Origin: Gemmatimonadota bacterium
Lineage (GTDB): Bacteria > Gemmatimonadota > Gemmatimonadetes > Longimicrobiales > Gaopeijiaceae
Length of the DNA stretch: 64,000 bases
Reading direction: 5' to 3'
Assembly (NCBI GenBank): GCA_022822325.1
Contig: JAJEBW010000018.1
Location: 124,001-188,000, forward strand
Both the position numbers and the translations under genes were made by a program. The notes under the pieces were generated by a model. That model did not search any database. It saw only the letters and a program-made list of their open reading frames with translations, and was not told where the DNA came from. Below are positions 27,104-38,654 of this stretch, one piece after another. Position 1 is the stretch's first letter; every line of letters begins with the position of its first letter.

Positions 27104-28888
27104 ATGACCTTCGAAATCGCCTTCGTGCTCGCGGTGGCGGCGGCGGCGCTGGTTCTCTTTGCGCTGGACCGCATTCGCCTCGACCAGCTCTCGATGGCGA
27201 TCCCCGTCGTGCTGTTGCTGGCGGGCATCATCCGGCCGGTCGAGGCGCTCTCGGGGCTGTCCAGCGAGGCGACCGTCACCGTGGCCGCCATGCTCGTCCT
27301 GGGGCTGGGGCTCCGCAAGACCGGACTCGTCGCCGCGATCGGAGTCTGGGCGCGCACGGCTCCGCTGGGCGGCAAGACGCTGCGCCTCTTCGTCCTCTGC
27401 CTGTTGGTGGCCTTCCTCTCTCCCTTCCTCAACAACACTGCGGTCGTGATCGTCTTCATTCCGGTCTTTGCGGCCCTCGCGGAGCAAGCCGGCGAGCCTC
27501 CATCGCTCTACCTGATGCCGCTCTCCTTCGTGGCGATCATGGGCGGAACCGTCACCCTCATCGGCACCTCGACCAACCTCGTGGTTCATGGCGAAGCGGT
27601 CGCGCGCGGCTACGACGCCCTCTCGATGTTCTCGATCGCGCCGCTCGGGCTGATCTGTCTGGCCACCGGAATGCTCTATCTCTTCACGATCGGCCGCCAC
27701 CAGATGCCTCGCCGCGAACGGCCCCCGGATCTGGCCCGCCGCTACGGAGCGCGCCGCTTCACCTCCGAGCTGAAGGTGGGAGCGGATTCCGCCGCCGCCG
27801 GACGCACCCTGGCCGAGCTGCGCTGGGGCGAGCGCTACGAGATCGTGATCGCGGCGATCGAGCGCAGGGGGCGCCTCATCTCGCGGCCCGCGGGGGAACG
27901 GGCGATCGAAACCGGCGACCGGCTCTACGCCCAGGGATCCGCCGACAGTCTCATGCGGCTGGCGCAGCAGCAGAGGCTGGAGACGCCGGAGCACGCGCAC
28001 GGCCTGGTTCCCGATGCCGCCGCGGCGGCCGAGGGCGACCGGATGGTGGAGATGATCGTGGGGCCCGGTTCGGCGCTGCTGGGACGCACGCTGAGGGATC
28101 TGAACTTCGCGCAGCGCTACGACGCGACGGTGATCGGGGTCCAGAGCCATGGCGCCAACGTCACCGACCGGATGGCGCAACTTGAGTTCTCGGTGGGGGA
28201 CATTCTCCTGCTGAGCGGGAAGGCCGCCGCCCTCGACCGTCTCTCCGGGGAGCCGGGATTCATCCACATGTCCGAGGTGGAGCACCGCGCGGGGAACCGT
28301 CCGGGCGCGGGTTTCGCGGCCGCGATCATGGCCGGAGTGGTGGCGGTCGCCAGCGTGGGATTGCTTCCGATCTCGACGGCGGCGCTGACCGGAATGATGC
28401 TGATGATCTTCACCGGATGCGTTCGCGTGACCGAGATCTACGCCGAAATGGACTGGCTGGTCGTCTTCGTGATGGCGGGCCTGATTCCCCTCGGGCTGGC
28501 GATGGAATCGACGGGCGCGGCGGCGTGGATCGCGTCGGGCGTGGTCCAGGCGACCGGGGGTCTGGGCGAGATCGGGCTGGTCGGCGCCTTCTATCTGGTG
28601 ACGGCGGCGCTGACCGCGGTCGTGGCCAACACCGCAACCGCCGTCATGCTCACCCCGGTGGCGATCCTGGTGGCCGAGAACGCCGGAATGAACCCCTACG
28701 CGCTCCTGGTCACCATCATGTTCGGGGCGTCGGCCTCCTTCGTGACCCCCTTCGGCTACCAGACCAATGTGATGATCTACGCGCCGGGCGGCTACCGCTT
28801 CACCGACTTCGTGAAGGTGGGCGGACCGCTGAATCTGCTCCTGGCGATCGTGGCCTCGGTCTGCATTCCGTTCTTCTGGCCGAGCTGA
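27104..28888 (+). CDS. SLC13 family permease with two TrkA-C domains
   Basis: 594 residues. The N-terminal membrane half (1-200) contains FEIAFVLAVAAAALVLFALD, the conserved SPFLNNTAVVIVFIPV and MGGTVTLIGTSTNLVVHGEA. Two RCK/TrkA-C regulatory domains lie at about 215-290 (ELKVGADSAAAGRTLAELRW) and 310-385 (EMIVGPGSALLGRTLRDLNF). The second membrane half ends with VVANTATAVMLTPVAILVAE and SASFVTPFGYQTNVMIYAPG. The family carries sulfate, dicarboxylates or other anions, driven by sodium or protons; soluble TrkA-C inserts are common in the bacterial branch. Substrate unknown. It is convergent with aconitase, 34 bp away. Confidence 0.92.
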   Translation: MTFEIAFVLAVAAAALVLFALDRIRLDQLSMAIPVVLLLAGIIRPVEALSGLSSEATVTVAAMLVLGLGLRKTGLVAAIGVWARTAPLGGKTLRLFVLCLLVAFLSPFLNNTAVVIVFIPVFAALAEQAGEPPSLYLMPLSFVAIMGGTVTLIGTSTNLVVHGEAVARGYDALSMFSIAPLGLICLATGMLYLFTIGRHQMPRRERPPDLARRYGARRFTSELKVGADSAAAGRTLAELRWGERYEIVIAAIERRGRLISRPAGERAIETGDRLYAQGSADSLMRLAQQQRLETPEHAHGLVPDAAAAAEGDRMVEMIVGPGSALLGRTLRDLNFAQRYDATVIGVQSHGANVTDRMAQLEFSVGDILLLSGKAAALDRLSGEPGFIHMSEVEHRAGNRPGAGFAAAIMAGVVAVASVGLLPISTAALTGMMLMIFTGCVRVTEIYAEMDWLVVFVMAGLIPLGLAMESTGAAAWIASGVVQATGGLGEIGLVGAFYLVTAALTAVVANTATAVMLTPVAILVAENAGMNPYALLVTIMFGASASFVTPFGYQTNVMIYAPGGYRFTDFVKVGGPLNLLLAIVASVCIPFFWPS

Positions 28889-28922
28889 CCACGATCCCGG
28901 CGCGGCGCCGCTCCCCGCCCCG

Positions 28923-31679
<2,757 letters not shown>

Positions 31680-31788
31680 CTGGGAGGGGCTCCGGGGTTG
31701 GGGGGGAAGGGAAGGCGAATCGGGCGGGGAGCAGGCACGAAGCTAGCGGCCTGCCCGGCTCTCGCCAACCATCGTTCGTCGCCGGCTC

Positions 31789-32991
31789 CTACCGGTTGCC
31801 CGCGTTCTCGTTTTCGGAGATCGAAGCCACCACGATCCGCTCGACGCCAAGGCTGTCCTGCGACACGCCAACCGCCACGGCGTCGTCGGCCCAGAGGAGC
31901 CTGAGCGGCGCGGGGAAGTCATGGCTCTGTCGTCTGCCAGCAACGGTCGAATGGGCGGTCCACCGGCGCGATCCCGGAAAGCTCTGGGACACGCCATCTT
32001 GCGGCGTCCGGTAATCCGCCACCCACAGCCGTCCGTCGCGACCGGCCACGACGGCACCCATGGCGGGGAGGGAGTCGGGCCAGGGCAGAAGCTCCAGTTC
32101 GGCGAATCTGGCCTCCCGGAGCGGGGTGGGCCGCCGGTATTCCCGTTCGACTTCGCGCCGCCGGATGGCCAGGTCGGCCTCGACCTGAGCGGGAGACACG
32201 GGCTGTCTCGCGGAGCCGAGGCGGATGGTGTCGAACCGCATTGCGGAGGGATTGAACTCAATGGCCCGGGGAAGAAGGGTCGAACCGAAATGGACCAGGG
32301 AATCGGTGGCCACCGCGAAGGGCCGCGGGGAGAATGGCGCCAGGCCGCGGGCGAATCTGGAGACCTGGTAACGGTACACTGCGGCGCCCCCGATCTTGCC
32401 GATCTCCTGGAAATCGCGTCCCTCCGGGGATGTGAGGAAAACCGCAACGCTCTCGAAGTGGGATTCCCCGGTCTCGTCATAGCTGTCGTCGAACGCTTCC
32501 GCCGTCCACAGCAAGCGCCGATCGGCCAGTGCGCCCTGCACCCTCGGGAATCTCAGCTCGCCGGGAAGATCCGCTGGCGACACCCACCGAACGCCGCGTC
32601 CTTCGTAGGGCCAGACGGAAGCGCGATAAGTCCATCGATCGAAGGCCAGGACCGAGTCTCCCGGATACTCGAACACCGCGCCCAGGCGCTCGAACTCGTC
32701 CGGCCCCTCGCCGACGCCGCCCCGGTTCCCCTGCCATTCTCCGTCCAGATCGAAGAACCTGATCGTGCCGTCGCCCCCATTCCCGACGACCAGAAGCCCC
32801 GCCTCGCGGTCCTGAAATGCGCCGACGATCTCCTGAAAATCGGTCCCGGCGTCGCCTGACCAGTCCCCCAGGAGAAGAGTTGGTTGCGCCGACACGATGG
32901 CTTCGGCTTCGTCCGCTCGGGGCGGCACGCCCGGGGAACCGGCGTCGCCGCAGGCGGCCAGCCACAGCAGCAACGGAACCCGGCGCACCAT
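31789..32991 (-). CDS. 6-bladed beta-propeller lipoprotein
   Basis: About 400 residues from ATG 32991, which gives a compact lipoprotein signal MVRRVPLLLWLAACGDAG; ATG 33030 would add 13 residues. The propeller pattern includes IVGAFQDREAGLLVVGNGGD, TIRFFDLDGEWQGNRGGVGE followed by GPDEFERLGAVF (the GxGEGPxEF hallmark with Asp for Gly), and DSVLAFDRWTYRASVWPYEG. Later blades include LWVADYRTPQDGVSQSFPG. It is likely periplasmic or surface-exposed and of unknown function. The C-terminus ends about 110 bp upstream of the aconitase start on the same strand. No strong Shine-Dalgarno sequence distinguishes the starts. Confidence 0.8.
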   Translation of the reverse strand: MVRRVPLLLWLAACGDAGSPGVPPRADEAEAIVSAQPTLLLGDWSGDAGTDFQEIVGAFQDREAGLLVVGNGGDGTIRFFDLDGEWQGNRGGVGEGPDEFERLGAVFEYPGDSVLAFDRWTYRASVWPYEGRGVRWVSPADLPGELRFPRVQGALADRRLLWTAEAFDDSYDETGESHFESVAVFLTSPEGRDFQEIGKIGGAAVYRYQVSRFARGLAPFSPRPFAVATDSLVHFGSTLLPRAIEFNPSAMRFDTIRLGSARQPVSPAQVEADLAIRRREVEREYRRPTPLREARFAELELLPWPDSLPAMGAVVAGRDGRLWVADYRTPQDGVSQSFPGSRRWTAHSTVAGRRQSHDFPAPLRLLWADDAVAVGVSQDSLGVERIVVASISENENAGNR

Positions 32992-33247
32992 GTCCGGCGG
33001 CAGGAAAGGCTTTCCAATCATTTTCGGCATGGATGGGTCATGGGAAGTTGGCGCCAAGGTTCCAGACGAGGCTAACCGTCCGCATTTGCGGCCGCAAGGT
33101 CTGCCTCGTTGCCCCGCTCAGACAGCGTACCCGGGGTCCCCGGACATCCGCGCCGTGGAACCGCCCCATTTGATGCAGAAGGAAGCAGCGCGTACGTTGG
33201 CGACGACCAATGCGGTCTCTCATCGCGCTTTGGAAGGAGTGCCTCGC

Positions 33248-33775
33248 ATGTCTGGTCCAAAGTTGTTGCGCCTCCTGCCCTGCCTCGCCCTCGTGGCTTC
33301 CTCCGGTGCTGCCTGGTCGCCGCACCCACTGGCCGGGCCCGTCCTGCTCAGCCCCGACGGACTCCCCCTGGTGGTCCACGAAGCCGTCGCGGATCTGCCG
33401 CTGCCCGGGGGCAGTCGAATCTGCCAGGACTGCGAGGCGTGCGGTGTGTCCAGGCACTGGGCCGCCTTCAACATGAATGGTGACTGGGAACCGCGGTCGC
33501 CGCATACGGCTCGGGGACACGAATGCGCCGACCCGATCGGGATCGACAATTGCCCGAGTTCGCACACGCAATGCGGAGACGGGTTTCACGAAGACGAGGG
33601 CTTCTCCGCTCTGGTCGCCGACCTCGTGCTCTCAGGTCCGACGCGACTTGCCGAGATGGTAGCCGCCAAGCCGGAGGTAATTCGCACCGCTGACGGCATG
33701 GCTCTTCAGTTGCGCAGCCCATGCGATGAGGACGAGATCGCTGTGTACCTGCCGCTCGCGCCGATTGCTGACTAG
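33248..33775 (+). CDS. Cys-rich secreted protein of unknown function
   Basis: 175 residues from ATG 33248, preceded by AAGGAGT at a good distance. A signal peptide (LLRLLPCLALVASSGAAWS) leads to a mature part with Cys at about 59, 62, 65, 93, 102 and 109 (CQDCEACGVSRHWAAFNMNG, HECADPIGIDNCPSSHTQCG) and one more near 165. The CxxCxxC and the His/Cys spacing suggest a metal site or disulfide knot. The C-terminal half (ALVADLVLSGPTRLAEMVAA) is a helical domain. I do not recognise a family. It lies directly upstream of a frameshifted propeller gene and divergent from another propeller lipoprotein. Confidence 0.7.
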   Translation: MSGPKLLRLLPCLALVASSGAAWSPHPLAGPVLLSPDGLPLVVHEAVADLPLPGGSRICQDCEACGVSRHWAAFNMNGDWEPRSPHTARGHECADPIGIDNCPSSHTQCGDGFHEDEGFSALVADLVLSGPTRLAEMVAAKPEVIRTADGMALQLRSPCDEDEIAVYLPLAPIAD

Positions 33776-33831
33776 CCGCTCTCCGGGCGGAGCTCCGCAC
33801 GGTACTGAATTCTCACGGGTACGGCAGTCGC

Positions 33832-34889
33832 GTGTCCTGGTTCTTGCGCTCCTTGCAGGCGCGGGATATGGTTGTCGCTGGCGTGGGGGGGTGCGAAGGA
33901 AACCGGGCGACGCAACACGATCCGGTGGTCGACACCCTGAGCGGCGGCTTGGTGCGCGTGACCAACCACGAGGCGGGTGGGTGGCGGAATACTGCGGCCT
34001 GGTCACTGATTGAAGAGTTGCGCATCGGCGGAGTCGAAGGCCCCGATCAGGAGATGTTTTCCAGCATCTACATGGTCAAACCCGACGCTAACGGCGCCAT
34101 CCAGTGTTCGACTATCGCGCACAACGGTATGTCCGTTTCGCCGCCGACGGCACGTTCCTCGAAACCCGTCCCCGCCGCTTGCAGGGTGTGGTCTATCCCT
34201 GGCCGGGTGTGGTCGAGGATGGCGGAGTGATCCTGGACTGGGGACTGGATCGCCAGCAGATCGACCATGACGAGTCGATGACCACCGTGAGCATCGTGGA
34301 GAGCGGCGGAGTCAAAGATGTCGGACCGGACACGGTGATGCGAATCGACCATGTCCATCCGGTGATTCCGCGCAACACGCGACCCCGAATACCGCACGGA
34401 CCGAGGCTCAAGGTCTCCTTCAATGCCCCGGAGCGAATTGCGTGGCTGGCCACCAGCACGGAGTACGTCATCTACCGCGTCACGGCCGCAGGCGACACGA
34501 CGCTGGCATTCTCGCTCGATTCGCCCCCAGCCGAGCTCGGTCGCGCCGCGCGTGTCTCCGCGGCTTCGCGCAGTCCTACCATCAGATTGGACGAGGTTCC
34601 CACTGCGAGACCGATCATTGGAAGGCTGTTTTCGGACGACCATTATGTGCTCGTGGTCCCGCAGCTCCAGGCCGGGATCCTCGGGCACAGCCTTGACATC
34701 TTTACACGCGAGGGAAGGTTTGTTGGCCGCATCGAATCCCCGGTGCCGCTGTATTCTCCAGATACGATCCACGGACCCACGATCAGCGACGGTTTGCTCC
34801 ATGTGCCCTGGGCCGACGAAGCGGGTGTGGAGCGCGTTTCGCGGTTGCGTATCGATGGATGGATTCCGGTCAGCTCCGACACCCACTGA
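33832..34889 (+). pseudogene. Frameshifted beta-propeller lipoprotein gene
   Basis: Two frames are needed. The first (33832 to about 34100) reads DTLSGGLVRVTNHEAGGW, then WSLIEELRIGGVEGPDQEMF, the usual N-terminus of propeller lipoproteins. It should continue into VFDYRAQRYVRFAADGTFLE, but this lies in another frame that begins at 34104, so one base is missing near there. The second frame runs on to 34889 (HDESMTTVSIVESGGVKDVG, GHSLDIFTREGRFVGRIESP). A better signal sequence with a lipobox (VLVLALLAGAGYGC) lies in yet another frame upstream, with the run GGGGGGG at 33884-33890 between them, suggesting a second indel. It is a decayed gene or one with assembly errors. Confidence 0.65.
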
Positions 34890-34899
34890 AGGAAGCGAC

Positions 34900-36090
34900 A
34901 TGAACAAAAGCCTGACGGGACTTCGGACCATCGGGATGGCGATTATGGTTGCCGCTGGCGTCTCCGGTCGGCACCCAACTGCCGGGGCGCAGACTGCGGC
35001 GATGTTGGAGGCGTGCCCCGTGCAGTCCGTGATCGAGGCAGAGCGCGTCCGGACCATTGCCGACGTTGACGACATCGCCAGGACCGGCGACTCGGAGGCG
35101 TTCGCCAGGGACAGCCGGGGCCGCATCTTCACTTGGTATTACGGGTCGCCCGGAATCGTGAGCGTGTTCGGGCCGGATGGTTCGCTCGCCGCGACGTTGC
35201 GCGGTGAGGATCTGGCGCCCGGGCAGGCCGGAATGTCGGGTCCAATGGGCGTGGTCTCGGGCATTGTCGTTACGGAAGGAGACACGGTCCACGTGTTCGA
35301 CAGATCGTCGAGGATGCGCTGGACCTTTTCTCCCTCGCTCGAGCTGGTGCGCCGGTCCCCCCTCCCGGGACGGCCCTACTGGGGCAGTCAGGTTCCCGTT
35401 GCGCGCGACCACTGGGTGATCGGCGCGGACATTCCCACCGAGACCGAGGTCGCGTGGCCGTTGCATCTGGTGGGGAGGGACGGTCACGCCGAGACTTCGT
35501 TTGGAACAGGGCTGCGTGTGCGCCGCTGGGATATCCCAAGCCTGGTGCAGCGCGTCATCGCTCCCGGCGGCGAGGGCAGGGTGTGGTCCGCTCACGTGAA
35601 CCGCTACCGCCTGGAATTATGGGATACCGGGAACGTCCTGCACCGGGTGCTTGAGCGCGATGCCTCGTGGTTCCGGCCCTGGGCCACGCAACCGCTGGTT
35701 GGTCCGGATGAGCCGCGGCGCCCTCACGTCCAAGACCTCGCGGTGGACGACGCCGGCAACCTGTGGCTGCTGATCGTCAGGCCATCGGAGAGCTTCCGGG
35801 ACTTTGTGGAGGAATACGCGGAGGGGCAATATACCTGGACGAGCGAATCCGGGTACAACGGATCCGTCGTGGAGGCGATCGATCCGGCGCGTGGATGCGT
35901 CCTGGCCAGCCTAGAGACCGCAGCGTACCTGAAGCGATCGCTGGGGGACGGGCATGTACGCGGCCTACGAGCTTCGCGGCGACACGCCCAGCCTGGACAT
36001 CTGGCGGCTGCAATTGGTCCGCTGACGGGCGCTCCCGGGATGGAGCTTCGGGCCCCGGTTTTTCCGAATCGCGCGGTTTGGTTAGTTTGA
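34900..36090 (+). CDS. Beta-propeller-type secreted protein, C-terminus probably frameshifted
   Basis: 396 residues from ATG 34900, with GAAGGAAGCGAC in front. The signal sequence (LRTIGMAIMVAAGVSG) lacks a lipobox. Propeller-like strands include GDSEAFARDSRGRIFTWYYG, GIVSVFGPDGSLAATLRGED and TVHVFDRSSRMRWTFSPSLE. After residue about 350 (YLKRSLGDGHV) the frame reads Arg/Ala-rich junk. The neighbouring frame gives YAAYELRGDTPSLDIWRLQL and then a stop at 36023-36025, a far more natural end. One base seems to be missing near 35952, so the true protein would end at 36025. It starts 10 bp after the frameshifted propeller gene and probably shares its transcript. Confidence 0.65.
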   Translation: MNKSLTGLRTIGMAIMVAAGVSGRHPTAGAQTAAMLEACPVQSVIEAERVRTIADVDDIARTGDSEAFARDSRGRIFTWYYGSPGIVSVFGPDGSLAATLRGEDLAPGQAGMSGPMGVVSGIVVTEGDTVHVFDRSSRMRWTFSPSLELVRRSPLPGRPYWGSQVPVARDHWVIGADIPTETEVAWPLHLVGRDGHAETSFGTGLRVRRWDIPSLVQRVIAPGGEGRVWSAHVNRYRLELWDTGNVLHRVLERDASWFRPWATQPLVGPDEPRRPHVQDLAVDDAGNLWLLIVRPSESFRDFVEEYAEGQYTWTSESGYNGSVVEAIDPARGCVLASLETAAYLKRSLGDGHVRGLRASRRHAQPGHLAAAIGPLTGAPGMELRAPVFPNRAVWLV

Positions 36091-36146
36091 TCGATTCCCA
36101 CTCGTCAGCCCCTGGATCGTGCCCCGGGTCTCCTGGGGCGACACGG

Positions 36147-36230
36147 GCCGAGGTGGCGGAACCGGTAGACGCGAAGGTCTCAAAAACCTTTGCCCTTGCG
36201 GGCGTGAGGGTTCGAGTCCCTCCCTCGGCA
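36147..36230 (+). tRNA. tRNA-Leu (anticodon CAA)
   Basis: The 84-nt cloverleaf is complete. The acceptor GCCGAGG pairs with CCTCGGC, followed by discriminator A. The D arm contains GGTAGAC. The anticodon stem AAGGT/ACCTT encloses the loop CTCAAAA with anticodon CAA at 36181-36183. A long class II variable arm (TGCCCTTGCGGGCGT) is present, and the T arm is GAGGG-TTCGAGT-CCCTC. CCA is not encoded. It decodes UUG. It stands alone between a propeller gene and a DUF411 gene. Confidence 0.97.
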
Positions 36231-36430
36231 TTTTGGCGGCTGGCCTCGCGGGTCTCGCCTGCGGACGCGATCGCCCCGGACCGTCGTCATTTGGGGAATC
36301 GCCCCCGGGGCATTACTCTGTTGGCGACATCCGTGCCCGGTCCGTTGGCGACCCGGAACTCCGCTCGCGGCGAAGAGACCGGAATCGCCCGGATCCGGAC
36401 GGCGGGAACGCCGAAGCCGCGGAGCCACTG

Positions 36431-36460
36431 AACGAACGAACCGAACGAACGAACCGAACC
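36431..36460 (+). repeat. Short tandem repeat (GAAC-type) ahead of the DUF411 gene
   Basis: Seven to eight near-identical GAAC/CGAA tetramers lie in 30 bases directly before the AGGGGAG ribosome-binding site of the next gene. Slippage here could change the leader or promoter spacing. Confidence 0.7.
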
Positions 36461-36478
36461 AGGGGAGCAGAAACCGAA

Positions 36479-36979
36479 ATGAAGAGACGAAATGGAGTGT
36501 GGGCGGTCGCGGGACTCGTCGCGGCCGGAATCCTCGTGGTCGGCGCGGCGCCGGTCCTCAGGCCCGGATCCTCCCCGGCGGACGCCGGCGGCGCGGTGGC
36601 CGGAGCGGCCGAGATGGTCGTCTACAAGTCCCCCACCTGCGGCTGCTGCAACGGCTGGGTGGAGCACATGCGCGCGGCGGGCTTCGCCGTGCGGGCCGAA
36701 AACGTGTCCGACATGCACGCGGTGAAAGTCCGCGAGGGCATCCCCCTGGAGCTCTCGTCCTGCCACACCTCGGTGGTGGGCGACTACGTCTTCGAGGGAC
36801 ACATCCCCGCCCCGGTCATCCAGCGCTTCCTCGACGAGGCCCCGGATCTGGCCGGGCTGACCGTTCCCGGAATGCCGGTCGGTTCCCCCGGAATGGAGGG
36901 CCCGAATCCCGTTCCCTACGAGGTGATCGCATTGGGCCGCGACGGCAGCCGCACCGTATACGAAACGGTACGCCCGTAG
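36479..36979 (+). CDS. DUF411 metal-binding protein
   Basis: 166 residues from ATG 36479 with AGGGGAG about 11 bases upstream. A single N-terminal helix (GVWAVAGLVAAGILVVGAAP) is a signal or anchor, placing the domain in the periplasm. The DUF411 domain starts with EMVVYKSPTCGCCNGWVEHM, with Cys54, Cys56 and Cys57. It continues with ELSSCHTSVVGDYVFEGHIP, which supplies another Cys and His, and VIQRFLDEAPDLAGLTVPGM. Members bind copper or other soft metals and occur next to copper-resistance genes. No copper transporter is adjacent here, so the role as periplasmic metal chaperone is inferred from the family only. The following gene is gltA, 111 bp away. Confidence 0.9.
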   Translation: MKRRNGVWAVAGLVAAGILVVGAAPVLRPGSSPADAGGAVAGAAEMVVYKSPTCGCCNGWVEHMRAAGFAVRAENVSDMHAVKVREGIPLELSSCHTSVVGDYVFEGHIPAPVIQRFLDEAPDLAGLTVPGMPVGSPGMEGPNPVPYEVIALGRDGSRTVYETVRP

Positions 36980-37090
36980 CGCGGCGCCCCCCGCGCTGGT
37001 AGATTCCGCCCCGCGCACGGCAGGGCTTCCCCGCGCAACCGGACAGCCCCGAATTCCCTTCAACCCCCACCTCCGGACACCCCGATTCCC

Positions 37091-38392
37091 ATGGCCGACA
37101 ACACGCCGCGACAGACGCTCACGATCACCGACAACCGCACCGGGCGGCAGTACGAGGTGGAGGTCCGGGACGGCGACGTCATCCGCGCGATGGACCTTCG
37201 CCAGATCAGGGTCGACGACGCCGATTTCGGGATGATGGCCTACGATCCCGGCTTCACCAACACGGCCTTCACCACCAGCCGCATCACCGAGGTCAAGGGT
37301 GGAAAGGGGATTCTGGAGTACCGCGGCTACCCGATCGAGCAACTGGCCGAGCAGTCCACCTTCCTGGAGGTGGCGAAGCTGATCCTCGACGGCGAGCTTC
37401 CCGGCCAAGAAGAGCTGGACCGCTTCGTGCACGACGTGACCTTCCACACCTATGTGCACGAGAACCTGACGACGATCCTCCAGGGCTTCCGCTACGACGC
37501 GCACGCCATGGGGATGATGATCTCGACGGTGGCGGCGCTCTCGACCTTCTACCCCGAGGCGAAGCATGTGGACGACCCGGCGAACCGCCGCGAACAGATC
37601 GTCCGCCTGATCGCCAAGATGCCCACCCTGGCCGCCTTCGCCTACCGCCATCACAAGGGGCTGCCCTACATCTACCCCGAAAACGGGCTCTCCTACACGG
37701 CCAACTTCCTCAACATGCTCTTCCGCATCGGGGGTCGCGAATACCGGCCGAATCCGGTGCTGGAACGCGCCCTGGACGTCCTCTTCATCCTGCACGCCGA
37801 CCACGAACAGAACTGCTCCACCACCGCCATGCGGGTGATCGGGAGCTCGCGGGTGGACCCCTTCTCGGCGATGGCCGGCGCCATGGCCGCCCTCTACGGA
37901 CCGTTGCACGGCGGCGCCAACGAGGCGGTCCTGCGGATGCTGGCCGAGATCGGAACGGTGGACAACATCCCCGATTTCATGGAGAGCGTGCGCCGGGGCG
38001 AGCGCCGTCTGATGGGATTCGGGCACCGGGTCTACAAGGCCTACGATCCGCGCGCGTCGATCATCAAGCGCACCGCCGAGGAAGTCTTCGACGTGACGGG
38101 GCGCAATCCGCTGCTCGACATCGCCCTGGAGCTCGAGAGGATCGCGTTGCAGGAGGAGTACTTCATCCGGCGCAACCTCTACCCGAATGTGGACTTCTAC
38201 TCGGGGCTGATCTACCAGGCCATGGGATTCCCGGTCGAGCTCTTCCCCGTCCTCTTCGCGATCCCGCGCACCGTGGGCTGGCTTGCGCAGTGGGAAGAGA
38301 TGATCGTGGACCGCGAGCAGAAGATCGCCCGCCCGCGCCAGGTCTTCCAGGGCCACCCGAGACGGGACTATGTGCCGGTGGATGGGCGGTAG
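37091..38392 (+). CDS. gltA: Citrate synthase
   Basis: 433 residues. Condenses acetyl-CoA with oxaloacetate at the entry to the TCA cycle. The N-terminal all-beta segment (LTITDNRTGRQYEVEVRDGD) is that of the hexameric, NADH-sensitive Gram-negative type I enzymes. Catalytic His273 lies in YGPLHGGANEAV and His312 in GFGHRVYKAYDPRA. The Asp region is YSGLIYQAMGFPVELFPVLF, and NCSTTAMRVIGSSRVDPFSA is also conserved. Residue spacing fits E. coli GltA (His264, His305). The C-terminus PRQVFQGHPRRDYVPV is normal. Downstream 262 bp are non-coding except for a doubtful 38-codon GTG frame at 38480-38596. Confidence 0.98.
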   Translation: MADNTPRQTLTITDNRTGRQYEVEVRDGDVIRAMDLRQIRVDDADFGMMAYDPGFTNTAFTTSRITEVKGGKGILEYRGYPIEQLAEQSTFLEVAKLILDGELPGQEELDRFVHDVTFHTYVHENLTTILQGFRYDAHAMGMMISTVAALSTFYPEAKHVDDPANRREQIVRLIAKMPTLAAFAYRHHKGLPYIYPENGLSYTANFLNMLFRIGGREYRPNPVLERALDVLFILHADHEQNCSTTAMRVIGSSRVDPFSAMAGAMAALYGPLHGGANEAVLRMLAEIGTVDNIPDFMESVRRGERRLMGFGHRVYKAYDPRASIIKRTAEEVFDVTGRNPLLDIALELERIALQEEYFIRRNLYPNVDFYSGLIYQAMGFPVELFPVLFAIPRTVGWLAQWEEMIVDREQKIARPRQVFQGHPRRDYVPVDGR

Positions 38393-38654
38393 GGGGACGG
38401 CTCGGGAAGCGGTGGAGATCGATCCTCGGCGAGCCGGCGAGAACGCGGGCGTCGATACTGTCGTCCCCGGCGCCGACGGGTGAGCAACGGTCGCCGGTTT
38501 CGCAAGGTGGAGCGGGAGGATGCGAGTGGAGAGTTCAGGCAGCGCGAACGCTCGGTTGGCGCCACCGTCATGGTCCAGGTGAACCGCCACCGGTAGATTG
38601 TCCGGGAAAGCGGTCCACCCCGGCCTCTGATCGCCTCCTCGGAGTCCTCGCCAG

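Noticed and set aside
28898..28910. CGGCG-CGG-CGCCG hairpin between SLC13 and acnA as a terminator
   Set aside because: The stem has only five pairs and no U tract follows on either strand; too weak in a GC-rich genome.
36147..36478. tRNA-Leu as an integration site
   Set aside because: No duplicated 3' tRNA segment, integrase or phage-like gene was seen downstream; the integrase relic is 27 kb away.
38480..38596. A 38-codon GTG frame upstream of the AAA ATPase (SNGRRFRKVEREDASGEF)
   Set aside because: Very short, no ribosome-binding site, and composition like random GC-rich sequence; kept only as a note in the gltA entry.
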